Shown in pieces: positions 51,458 through 59,199 of a stretch of DNA of 64,000 nucleotides. How positions within the stretch are numbered: position 1 is the stretch's first letter; every line of letters starts with the position of its first letter. The notes under the pieces are model-generated. The model had not been told where the DNA came from, did not search any database, and worked only from the letters and a program-made list of their open reading frames with translations. This DNA comes from JABCPE02 sp963506915. GTDB lineage: Bacteria; Bacteroidota; Bacteroidia; Flavobacteriales; Weeksellaceae. Location: contig CAUORE010000002.1 of assembly GCA_963506915.1 (NCBI GenBank), forward strand, positions 1 to 64,000, read 5' to 3'. The position numbers and the translations under genes are program-made.

Positions 51458-52552
51458 ATGAAAATCATAGACCGCTATATTATTAAAAAATATTTGGGAA
51501 CGCTGGGCTTTATGCTGGCGCTGTTATCCATCATTGTGGTAATTATAGATGTGCAGTCCAAAGCTCCTAGAATAGAAGGAAACGGCTTCACTGTGGGATA
51601 TTTCCTAATTCATTTTTATCCGTTTTGGGTGGTCTATTTGGTGATTACCTTTATGTCTATTTTGGTTTTCGTTTCTATTATTTTCTTTACTTCGCAGATG
51701 GCTAACAATACCGAAATCGTAGCCGTTCTCAGTAGTGGTGCTAGTTTTCATAGATTTTCGCGCCCGTATTTTTATGTAGGAATTTTTCTGATGCTCCTCA
51801 CCCTTGCTACCAATCATTTTATTCTTCCTTGGGCAAATGGAAAGAAAAACGAACTCATCATTTACACCTATAATAGCAGTAACAGGAATAAATACATAGA
51901 CATCACTACCATCTCTGCACAGCTTTCGCAGACGGAATATGTTTTTATCAACAGCTACCACCAGCTTAACCAAAGAGGCTCTGGCTACAAGTATCAAAAA
52001 TTTGATAAAAAAGGAAAAATGGTCTATCAGCTCATCGCTACAGATGTGGCTTGGGACAAGAAAGACAAACTTTTTCGTCTAAGCAATTACCTCGAAAAAA
52101 CCATCAATCCTGATGACACGGAAACACTAAACAGCGGTAACGAAAAGACCCAAAGTTTCGGGCTCTCGCCAGAGGAATTATTCCCAAATGACCTAGAAGC
52201 GGAGAACAAAAACACGCCCGACCTCATAAAATTCATCGAAAGAGAAAAAATAAAAGGCAACAGCAACCTAAACACCTACCTAAACGAGCTCCACCAGCGC
52301 ACCTCTATGCCTATGTCTATTTTCATCTTGTCTATTTTGGCATTGTCGCTTTCTTCACAGAAACGAAGAGGAGGAATTGGGCAGAATCTAGCTGTGGGTA
52401 TCTCGCTGGCTTTCACATTCATTTTCTCCTTTGAGGTACTGAAAGTTCTTTCTTCTAACCAAAGCCTTCCGCCGCTCCTTGCGATGTGGATTCCCAATAT
52501 CATTTTCGGAGCTGTGGCTATACATTTGTATAGAAAAAGAGCAAATGAATAA
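51458..52552 (+). CDS. LptF/LptG family LPS export permease
   Basis: 364 residues from ATG 51458 (MKIIDRYIIK). The family start MKIIDRYIIKKYLGTLGFML, three N-terminal spans, a large periplasmic beta-jellyroll (about 130-270), then three more spans, with QRTSMPMSIFILSILALSLSS and GGIGQNLAVGISLAFTFIF. With LptB and its partner it extracts LPS and passes it to the Lpt bridge. It cannot be told apart as LptF or LptG from sequence. It ends against the convergent birA gene without a gap. Confidence 0.92.
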   Translation: MKIIDRYIIKKYLGTLGFMLALLSIIVVIIDVQSKAPRIEGNGFTVGYFLIHFYPFWVVYLVITFMSILVFVSIIFFTSQMANNTEIVAVLSSGASFHRFSRPYFYVGIFLMLLTLATNHFILPWANGKKNELIIYTYNSSNRNKYIDITTISAQLSQTEYVFINSYHQLNQRGSGYKYQKFDKKGKMVYQLIATDVAWDKKDKLFRLSNYLEKTINPDDTETLNSGNEKTQSFGLSPEELFPNDLEAENKNTPDLIKFIEREKIKGNSNLNTYLNELHQRTSMPMSIFILSILALSLSSQKRRGGIGQNLAVGISLAFTFIFSFEVLKVLSSNQSLPPLLAMWIPNIIFGAVAIHLYRKRANE

Positions 52553-53272
52553 TCAGTACAGCAGTTTTATTTCTTTATGATAAAACCTTTTCAGACCTTC
52601 ATTTTCGAGGTCTATCCATAGGTGTCCTTGTCCATCTACTTTTTTGATTATGCCATTTTGTCTTATTTTGTCCATTTCAAAAACAGAAATTTCATCTTTT
52701 TTAAATAAAAAATGATGATATTGGTCTAATATTTCTTCGGAAGAAACAGGCTCAAAAACCTTTTCTAAAAAAAATGCGTGCATTTCTTTTGTCCAGTTTT
52801 CTAAATCAAATTCCTTTTTGGTTTGGGTAAGAATAGAGCCTGCTTTTGGGAGATTTTGGAAATTTCGCTGCAAAAGATTCAGCCCTATACCGACTATAAA
52901 ATACACATTATTCCCTATCTTCTTTTTCTCAATGAGCATTCCTGACACCTTTTTGTGATGGATAATGATATCATTAGGCCACTTGACTTCTACTTTTATT
53001 CCTGTCTTTTTGGCAATAAAATCGCGTAAAATGTTTGCGGTATGGAAATTGAATAAGGTATCCGACTGCGAAACTTCATTTTGCAGCAAAGCCATAGAAA
53101 AAGCCAGATTTTGGTTCGGAGCCGTATCCCAAGTGTTGCCATACTGCCCTCTTCCTTTAGTTTGGTCAAAGGTGTAGAGTGTCAGTTCCCTGATGCCATC
53201 ATGGCTTTTTAGTAAGTTGATAATCTCATCATTAGTAGATGAACACTGCTGAATATAAAATAATGTATCCAC
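52553..53272 (-). CDS. birA: biotin--[acetyl-CoA-carboxylase] ligase
   Basis: 239 residues, the short form without the N-terminal repressor HTH, so it is not a transcription regulator here. Biotin-AMP loop TKGRGQYGNTWDTAPNQNLA with GRGQYG, and VEVKWPNDIIIHHKKVSGMLIE with the catalytic Lys. C-terminal SH3-like part begins near GIIKKVDGQGHLWIDLEN. It attaches biotin to carrier proteins. Divergent from rsfS. Confidence 0.94.
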   Translation of the reverse strand: MDTLFYIQQCSSTNDEIINLLKSHDGIRELTLYTFDQTKGRGQYGNTWDTAPNQNLAFSMALLQNEVSQSDTLFNFHTANILRDFIAKKTGIKVEVKWPNDIIIHHKKVSGMLIEKKKIGNNVYFIVGIGLNLLQRNFQNLPKAGSILTQTKKEFDLENWTKEMHAFFLEKVFEPVSSEEILDQYHHFLFKKDEISVFEMDKIRQNGIIKKVDGQGHLWIDLENEGLKRFYHKEIKLLY

Positions 53273-53310
53273 TTCATAAATTTATGACGGATAAATATAA
53301 AAATATTTCT

Positions 53311-53339
53311 TTGATTTAAAGTAAAAAAGAATAAATTTG
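53311..53339 (+). promoter_or_regulatory. promoter of rsfS (-33 and -7 boxes)
   Basis: TTG (53311-53313), 18 bases, TAAATTTG (53332-53339), then the ATG at 53363. Good fit to the Bacteroidota consensus. Confidence 0.65.
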
Positions 53340-53362
53340 CAACTAATACAATATATATCTAA

Positions 53363-53743
53363 ATGAGTATAAAATCAGAAAAACAACTTCTAATAAACAC
53401 CATCATAGACAGTATCCAAGACACCAAAGGTGAGGATATTAGAATTTTGGATCTTACCAACATAGAAAATGCCGCTGCAGACTATTTCATTATCTGTAGC
53501 GCAAATTCAAACACGCAGGTAAATGCTATCGCAGGAAATATCGAGAGAAGAGTAAGAAATGAGCTCAAAGAACGCCCATGGCATACCGAAGGTGAAGAAA
53601 ACGCACTTTGGGTTTTAGTGGATTACATCTCCGTGGTGGTGCATGTTTTCCAAAAACATATCCGCGAATACTATGATATAGAAGACCTTTGGAGTGATGC
53701 CAAAGTCACTGTGATAGAAAATCAAGACAATTTATTTAACTAA
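53363..53743 (+). CDS. rsfS: ribosomal silencing factor RsfS
   Basis: 126 residues. DLTNIENAAADYFIICSANS, IERRVRNELKERPWHTEGEEN and WVLVDYISVVVHVFQKHIREYYDIEDLW are the diagnostic RsfS (Iojap) segments. It binds uL14 on the 50S subunit and prevents subunit joining in stationary phase. 13 bases before ftsH, same strand, conserved pairing in Flavobacteria. Confidence 0.96.
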   Translation: MSIKSEKQLLINTIIDSIQDTKGEDIRILDLTNIENAAADYFIICSANSNTQVNAIAGNIERRVRNELKERPWHTEGEENALWVLVDYISVVVHVFQKHIREYYDIEDLWSDAKVTVIENQDNLFN

Positions 53744-53756
53744 GAAAAATATATGT

Positions 53757-55760
53757 ATGAACAAAGGATTTAATTGGTTCTATGTAGTCATTCTCATCGC
53801 ATTGGGAATGCTCTTTTATCCTATGCTTAGCTCATCTTCTACGGTCAAATCGATAGATGAGGATACATTTTTCGGCTTAATGCAGCAAGGCAAAATAAAA
53901 GAGATAAAAGTATACCGAGACACACACAAAGCTGATATATTTTTAACTTCAGAAGCAAGAAAAAAAACTGAAGAGCAAAAAGATATAATGCTTCCTTTTT
54001 CACAAGGAGCAAATCCAGATTTGGAATTATCCTATGGAGATCTAAAATATCTTCAAGAAAGATTTCATGAAATCAAAAAGACCAATTCTGAGATAAAAAC
54101 TGTAATCAATTTTGGAGATTCTGGTTCCGCTATGAAGAGTACATTCATCTCCATGGCTATGTGGATTGGTTTTTCTGCCCTGCTCTACTATTTTCTTTTC
54201 AGAAGAATGGGCGGCGGTGGTGGAAGCAGCAGCGGTATGTTTAACATTGGGCGTTCTAAAGCCAAATTAGTTAGCGAAAAAGATGCTGTCATCACCTTTA
54301 AAGATGTAGCTGGTCTCGAAGGAGCAAAAGAAGAAGTACAGGAAGTTGTAGATTTCCTAAAAAACGCTGAAAAATACACTAAATTAGGTGGTAAAATTCC
54401 GAAAGGAGTACTACTTGTAGGGCCTCCAGGAACAGGGAAAACCCTCCTAGCAAAAGCTGTGGCAGGAGAAGCGAAAGTTCCTTTCTTCTCGCTTTCAGGG
54501 TCTGATTTTGTGGAAATGTTCGTAGGCGTGGGAGCTTCGCGTGTGCGTGACTTATTCGCCCAAGCAAAAGCAAAATCTCCTGCGATTATATTCATCGATG
54601 AGATAGATGCCATTGGTAGAGCGAGAAGTAAAAGTAATTTCAGCGGAGCTAACGACGAGAGAGAAAATACTCTTAACCAGCTACTTACAGAGATGGATGG
54701 TTTCGGAACGGATACCAATGTCATCGTGATGGCGGCTACCAACCGTGCAGACATCTTGGACAAGGCTCTTCTTAGAGCAGGGAGATTTGATAGGGAAATT
54801 TATGTAGACCTTCCTGAAGTCCACGAAAGAAGAGAAATTTTTGAAGTTCATCTAAAGAAAATCAAACTTGATGATTCTGTAGATAAAGAATTTTTAGCAA
54901 AACAAACTCCTGGGTTTAGTGGTGCAGACATTGCGAATGTATGTAATGAGGCTGCCCTTATCGCTGCGAGAAACAGCCATGAAAGCGTTACTAAACAGGA
55001 TTTCCTAGATGCTGTGGATAGAATCATTGGTGGTTTGGAAAAGAAAAGTTTGGCAATAAAACCTTCCGAAAAAAGAAGAGTTGCCATCCATGAAGCAGGA
55101 CATGCGACCATATCTTGGCTCACAGAACATGCCAATCCATTACTAAAAGTGACTATCGTTCCTAGAGGGCGTTCACTGGGTGCAGCTTGGTATCTTCCTG
55201 AGGAGAGACAGCTGACCACTACAGAGCAAATGCTGGATGAAATGTGTGCTACACTAGGAGGGCGTGCCGCTGAACAGGTTGTATATAATAATATATCTAC
55301 TGGAGCGCTTTCTGACTTAGAAAAAGTAACCAAAAGAGCCCAAGCTATGGTTACCATATATGGTCTAAATGACAAAATAGGAAACATTTCTTACTATGAC
55401 AGTTCTGGACAGTCTGAGTATAACTTTGGGAAACCATATTCAGAGCATACAGCGAAGACCATAGATGAAGAAATATCCAAACTCATTGAAAATCAATACC
55501 AAAGAGCCATCAGAATTTTAACTGAAAACAAAGAAAAGTTAGAGGCTCTAGCGGATAAACTTATTGAAAAAGAAGTGATTTTCAAGGAAGACTTGGAAGA
55601 AATCTTTGGAAAGAGAGCATGGGAACCAGAAGTTGCAGAAACTTCTAAAAAAGAGGAACAAAATCTTACTCCAGCAGAAAACCCAGCTCCCGTGATTGAC
55701 AACACTCCAGAGGAAGAAAAACCTTCTGAAAATGATGAATCAAAAGATTCTCAATCATAA
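53757..55760 (+). CDS. ftsH: ATP-dependent zinc metalloprotease FtsH
   Basis: 667 residues. Spans at about 8-22 (WFYVVILIALGMLFYPML) and about 133-152, with a short periplasmic loop between. AAA domain: Walker A LLVGPPGTGKTLLAKA (near 222), Walker B IIFIDEIDAIG, pore loop FVEMFVGVGAS, SRH ATNRADILDKALLRAGRFDRE. Zinc site HEAGHA near 445. It degrades membrane proteins and unstable regulators. The C-terminal tail (about 45 residues, EEEQNLTPAENPAPVID, then TPEEEKPSENDESKD) is acidic and low-complexity. Operon rsfS-ftsH ends at a terminator. Confidence 0.97.
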   Translation: MNKGFNWFYVVILIALGMLFYPMLSSSSTVKSIDEDTFFGLMQQGKIKEIKVYRDTHKADIFLTSEARKKTEEQKDIMLPFSQGANPDLELSYGDLKYLQERFHEIKKTNSEIKTVINFGDSGSAMKSTFISMAMWIGFSALLYYFLFRRMGGGGGSSSGMFNIGRSKAKLVSEKDAVITFKDVAGLEGAKEEVQEVVDFLKNAEKYTKLGGKIPKGVLLVGPPGTGKTLLAKAVAGEAKVPFFSLSGSDFVEMFVGVGASRVRDLFAQAKAKSPAIIFIDEIDAIGRARSKSNFSGANDERENTLNQLLTEMDGFGTDTNVIVMAATNRADILDKALLRAGRFDREIYVDLPEVHERREIFEVHLKKIKLDDSVDKEFLAKQTPGFSGADIANVCNEAALIAARNSHESVTKQDFLDAVDRIIGGLEKKSLAIKPSEKRRVAIHEAGHATISWLTEHANPLLKVTIVPRGRSLGAAWYLPEERQLTTTEQMLDEMCATLGGRAAEQVVYNNISTGALSDLEKVTKRAQAMVTIYGLNDKIGNISYYDSSGQSEYNFGKPYSEHTAKTIDEEISKLIENQYQRAIRILTENKEKLEALADKLIEKEVIFKEDLEEIFGKRAWEPEVAETSKKEEQNLTPAENPAPVIDNTPEEEKPSENDESKDSQS

Positions 55761-55768
55761 TTTAAATC

Positions 55769-55794
55769 AAACCTCTCTATAATCAGAGAGGTTT
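55769..55794 (+). terminator. terminator of rsfS-ftsH
   Basis: AAACCTCTCT and AGAGAGGTTT form a 10-bp stem with a 6-base loop and a T-run, 8 bases after the ftsH stop. Confidence 0.88.
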
Positions 55795-55962
55795 TTTTAT
55801 TCACAAAAACCAAGATTTATACTTTTTTGCAAAATTCTTCGTTATTTAATTCAAATAATATCAATTTTATTCATCATTTCTTACATAAAATCTGTTTATT
55901 TTTTGATTTATTCAAAATTATTATTAACTTCGTAACCTAGTAGGATAATTTTTGTATTGTAA

Positions 55963-56547
55963 TTGAGCTTTTTTAAAAACTTATTCGGTAAAATCTTCGG
56001 TGGCGAAGAAAAAAATAAATCTCCTCAAGGTCTTCTTGATTATGGAGATACACTTAAGCATGCTGATGTTGATTATAAATTCGCTCAGCTATTTACTCTC
56101 TCTGGAGGTGTTTTTAATTATTGTGGAAATGAAGCTGAAGCCCTTCCTATCCTCCATAAAATCATAGATTCTGAAAATATAACTTCTGTTTTCTGCTGTG
56201 ATGAGGATTTACAGAAATTCTTAGACGCTACAAAAACTTCTTATACAAAATGTCTGGATAAACGAAATGATGCTGCGTTTATCACTTGTGAATATTTGAT
56301 TGCTTTTGATGCAAAAATCGTGCTTTCATGTGATAATATACTGCATTTTAGTAATCAGATGCTTCCCGAAAAAATCATCATCATGGCCAATGTTTCACAG
56401 ATAGTGGAAGACCTCAGCGAAGCCATGTCAAGAATAAAACGGAAAAGTCATATTAAAAAAATAACATCAATAAGTGGTGGAAAATCAAATTTAGACAATC
56501 CAAACAAGAAATATCCAAAACTTTTCTTACTTTTGCTCGAAGATTAA
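55963..56547 (+). CDS. LUD/LutC-like domain protein, TTG start
   Basis: 194 residues; the start is TTG at 55963 (MSFFKNLFGKIFGGEEKNKS), since there is no usable ATG near it. It is a short LUD-type (LutC/YkgG, DUF162) Rossmann-like protein: FITCEYLIAFDAKIVLSCD, ILHFSNQMLPEKIIIMANVS and QIVEDLSEAMSRIK resemble the core. The C-terminal 35 residues are basic. Function unknown; LutC proteins act in lactate oxidation, which does not fit the neighbours. It is 20 bases before cdsA and forms a LUD-cdsA-psd unit, an arrangement I recall as common in Flavobacteria. Confidence 0.7.
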   Translation: MSFFKNLFGKIFGGEEKNKSPQGLLDYGDTLKHADVDYKFAQLFTLSGGVFNYCGNEAEALPILHKIIDSENITSVFCCDEDLQKFLDATKTSYTKCLDKRNDAAFITCEYLIAFDAKIVLSCDNILHFSNQMLPEKIIIMANVSQIVEDLSEAMSRIKRKSHIKKITSISGGKSNLDNPNKKYPKLFLLLLED

Positions 56548-56567
56548 TTTTTTTAAATTTCTAGATT

Positions 56568-57440
56568 TTGGATAAGAATTTAATTCAGCGTACTATTTCT
56601 GGAGCAGTCTATGGTTTGGTCATTTTTCTATGCACTACTCATTTCGGCTCTGTTTACTTAAAAGATTTCCTAAATATCGATGTAAAACAAGAGTACTTGT
56701 ACCTTTCTTTTATTTCATTTTTAATAGTGGTAGGTGCTTGGGAAGCGATTAAAATAATGAAATTCGGTGAAGGATGGTGGAAATGGATAGTTTTCCCAGT
56801 GGGATTTATCGTTTTTTATAGATTTGGGATAAGATTCCTAAATCATGATTTTTATTTTATTTTTAATATCCAAGAGCTTTTGGGTATTGCCCTAGTTTTC
56901 ATCGCTTCATTTACTTTATTCAAATACCCTAATGAACTTTATTATGACAATGGGAAACTGATATTCATCGTAATTTATGTATTTCTCTCGTTTTCATTTG
57001 CATTAGGGCTTCCTATGTTTAATTATTCCGAAAAACATTTTGGCTGGGAGACTTTTGTCTTGTTTACGCTAATATGGAGCAGTGATGGTTTTGCGTATTT
57101 TGCTGGAAGAATGTTCGGAAAGCATAAAATGGCTCCGAAAATCAGCCCGAAAAAAACTTGGGAAGGTTTTGCTGGTGGAGTAATCTGCACTTTGATTTTA
57201 GGATTCTTCATTGAACAAAACATGCCCGAACTGAGAGGAAACTGGATTATCATTGGGCTTCTTGTTTCTGTTTTTGCTCCTCTTGGAGACTTGGTAGAAA
57301 GTCAGCTGAAAAGAACTTTCGGCGTGAAAGACAGCGGAAACATAATCCCTGGGCATGGCGGTGTACTGGACAGACTGGACAGCTTCATCCTATGTGCACC
57401 TGTGGTATATTTATATTTTATTATAGAAAACTTAATTTAA
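56568..57440 (+). CDS. cdsA: phosphatidate cytidylyltransferase, TTG start
   Basis: 290 residues; TTG start at 56568, read as MDKNLIQRTISGAVYGLVIF. About eight spans. The CDP-DAG synthase signature is intact: LKRTFGVKDSGNIIPGHGG followed by VLDRLDSF, with Asp pairs APLGDLVESQ. It makes CDP-diacylglycerol from CTP and phosphatidate in the inner membrane. Followed after 12 bases by psd, so PE synthesis genes cluster here. Confidence 0.95.
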   Translation: MDKNLIQRTISGAVYGLVIFLCTTHFGSVYLKDFLNIDVKQEYLYLSFISFLIVVGAWEAIKIMKFGEGWWKWIVFPVGFIVFYRFGIRFLNHDFYFIFNIQELLGIALVFIASFTLFKYPNELYYDNGKLIFIVIYVFLSFSFALGLPMFNYSEKHFGWETFVLFTLIWSSDGFAYFAGRMFGKHKMAPKISPKKTWEGFAGGVICTLILGFFIEQNMPELRGNWIIIGLLVSVFAPLGDLVESQLKRTFGVKDSGNIIPGHGGVLDRLDSFILCAPVVYLYFIIENLI

Positions 57441-57452
57441 ATACATAAAATT

Positions 57453-58109
57453 ATGACACTTCATAGAGAAGGAAAAGGGACTATTATCGTTTCTTTATTG
57501 GTTTTGACCTTGCTATCTGCCATTTCGCACTTTTTCCTTGGTAGATATTCGGTATTGGTAACCCTACCTTTACTTATTTTATTCTGCTTGGTTGTTTGGT
57601 TTTTCCGCGTTCCAAACAGAAATATTTCAGAACACACGGACACTGTGGTGGCGCCTGTTGATGGAAAGGTAGTAATGATAAAAGAAGTGGAAGAAGACGA
57701 AGTTTTGAAAACAAAATGCCTTCAGATTTCTATTTTCATGTCGCCTCTCAATGTGCATATATGCAGATATCCTGTGACAGGAAAAGTTTCCTACAGAAAA
57801 TACCACGCTGGGAAATACCTGATGGCTTGGAATGAAAAATCATCCACAGAAAACGAAAGAACAACGATAGCTGTGGATACTCTAACCAACCAAAAAGTAG
57901 TATTCAGACAGATAGCAGGATATGTCGCAAGAAGAATCGTAATGTATTCAGAAGTGGGCGATGATGCCAAAGCAGGGCACGAGCTGGGCTTTATCAAATT
58001 CGGTTCTAGGATGGATGTTTTCTTACCAATCGGCACAGAAGTTCTCTGCAAAATAGGAGACATTACCACAGGAGGTATTGATGTAATCGCAAAACTGAAA
58101 AACGCATAA
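57453..58109 (+). CDS. psd: phosphatidylserine decarboxylase
   Basis: 218 residues, the short Psd class used by Bacteroidota. Two N-terminal spans (IIVSLLVLTLLSAISHFFLG and VLVTLPLLILFCLVVWFF), then VVAPVDGKVVMIK, MSPLNVHICRYPVTGKV and YHAGKYLMAWNEKSSTENERT. The self-cleavage site is GFIKFGSRMDVFLP with Gly184-Ser185; Ser185 becomes the pyruvoyl group. It turns phosphatidylserine into phosphatidylethanolamine. Last gene of the unit. Confidence 0.93.
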   Translation: MTLHREGKGTIIVSLLVLTLLSAISHFFLGRYSVLVTLPLLILFCLVVWFFRVPNRNISEHTDTVVAPVDGKVVMIKEVEEDEVLKTKCLQISIFMSPLNVHICRYPVTGKVSYRKYHAGKYLMAWNEKSSTENERTTIAVDTLTNQKVVFRQIAGYVARRIVMYSEVGDDAKAGHELGFIKFGSRMDVFLPIGTEVLCKIGDITTGGIDVIAKLKNA

Positions 58110-58115
58110 AAAACT

Positions 58116-58143
58116 AAAGCTGCCAAATAATAATGGCAGCTTT
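58116..58143. terminator. bidirectional terminator between psd and nrnA
   Basis: AAAGCTGCCA and TGGCAGCTTT, 10-bp stem with an 8-base loop, T-runs on both sides. It overlaps neither gene (58109 and 58145). Confidence 0.88.
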
Positions 58144-58144
58144 T

Positions 58145-59149
58145 TTATATTCCTTCTTTTTCTACAATTTTCTTAAAGTCTGATATTGTTTCTTCCAGAG
58201 ATTTCAGATATTTTCCTCCAGCGGCGTTAATATGTCCGCCGCCATTGAAATATTTTCTAGCGAACTGATTGACATCCACATCTTCTTTGGAGCGGAAAGA
58301 TATTTTGATAAAATCTTCATAAAGGTCTTCCATAAAGAAAGCCGAAACCTTCACACCAGCGAGGCTCAGTCCATAATTTACAAAACCATCGGTATCTCCT
58401 TTTTCAAAGCCAAATTCCTGCAATTCAGTTCGTTTCAGCCAAAGAACAGCTATTTCATTATCTTTAACCAATTCTACTCGCCCTAAAATCAAGGAAAGCA
58501 GTTTCAGACGGCTCACTGTATTATTATCCCAAGTGTTAGAACTAATCTCGGCAGGATTTGCGCCTTTTTCTATTAAATTTGCGATAATTCTGTGTGTAGT
58601 TGCACTTGTGGAACGGTACCGAAAACCTCCTGTATCGGTCATTATCCCTGTATATAGGCATTTTGCGGTGTTTTCATCAACTAAATTTTCCTGTCCCAGC
58701 GCTTCTATAAAATGATAAACCATCTGCGAAGTAGCAGGAATATTAGTATCAGAATAGACAAAATCAAACTCACCAGGCTGCTGGTGGTGGTCTATCAGGA
58801 TTTTAACAGCTTTGGAATTGCTTACCCAGTCGCCCACCATGCCTATCCTAGTATAAGTATTAAAATCCAAACAAAATACTACATCCGCCGCCTCTATCAG
58901 CTCTATGGCTTTTCTTTTTTTATACTCTGCGATGGTTATTTTTTTTGCTTCGGGCATCCATTTTAGGAACTTTGGGAAGTCGTTAGGAACGATGATTTCC
59001 GCCTCTACGCCTCTATTCCTAAGGAAATGCTTAAGCCCAAGACTACTCCCGATGGCATCTCCATCAGGATTATAATGGGTAACGATTACTATTTTTTCTT
59101 TTACTGAAATCAGATTTTCTATCTCTGATAAAGCCTCTTTACTAAACAT
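58145..59149 (-). CDS. nrnA: DHH/DHHA1 phosphoesterase, NrnA-like
   Basis: 334 residues. DHH motifs: VTHYNPDGDAIGSSLGLKHF at the start, DVVFCLDFNTYTRIG, and LIDHHQQPGEFDFVYSDTNI. The DHHA1 end has the glycine motif RKYFNGGGHINAAGGKYL. NrnA enzymes degrade nanoRNAs and pAp; cyclic dinucleotide (pApA or c-di-AMP) phosphodiesterase activity is an alternative of the same fold. The gene follows the ATPase-TOPRIM gene (gap 50 bases) on the same strand. Confidence 0.93.
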   Translation of the reverse strand: MFSKEALSEIENLISVKEKIVIVTHYNPDGDAIGSSLGLKHFLRNRGVEAEIIVPNDFPKFLKWMPEAKKITIAEYKKRKAIELIEAADVVFCLDFNTYTRIGMVGDWVSNSKAVKILIDHHQQPGEFDFVYSDTNIPATSQMVYHFIEALGQENLVDENTAKCLYTGIMTDTGGFRYRSTSATTHRIIANLIEKGANPAEISSNTWDNNTVSRLKLLSLILGRVELVKDNEIAVLWLKRTELQEFGFEKGDTDGFVNYGLSLAGVKVSAFFMEDLYEDFIKISFRSKEDVDVNQFARKYFNGGGHINAAGGKYLKSLEETISDFKKIVEKEGI

Positions 59150-59199
59150 AAACTCAAATATTCCGTAAATATATTTATATGATTTTACTCTTCTTCTTT

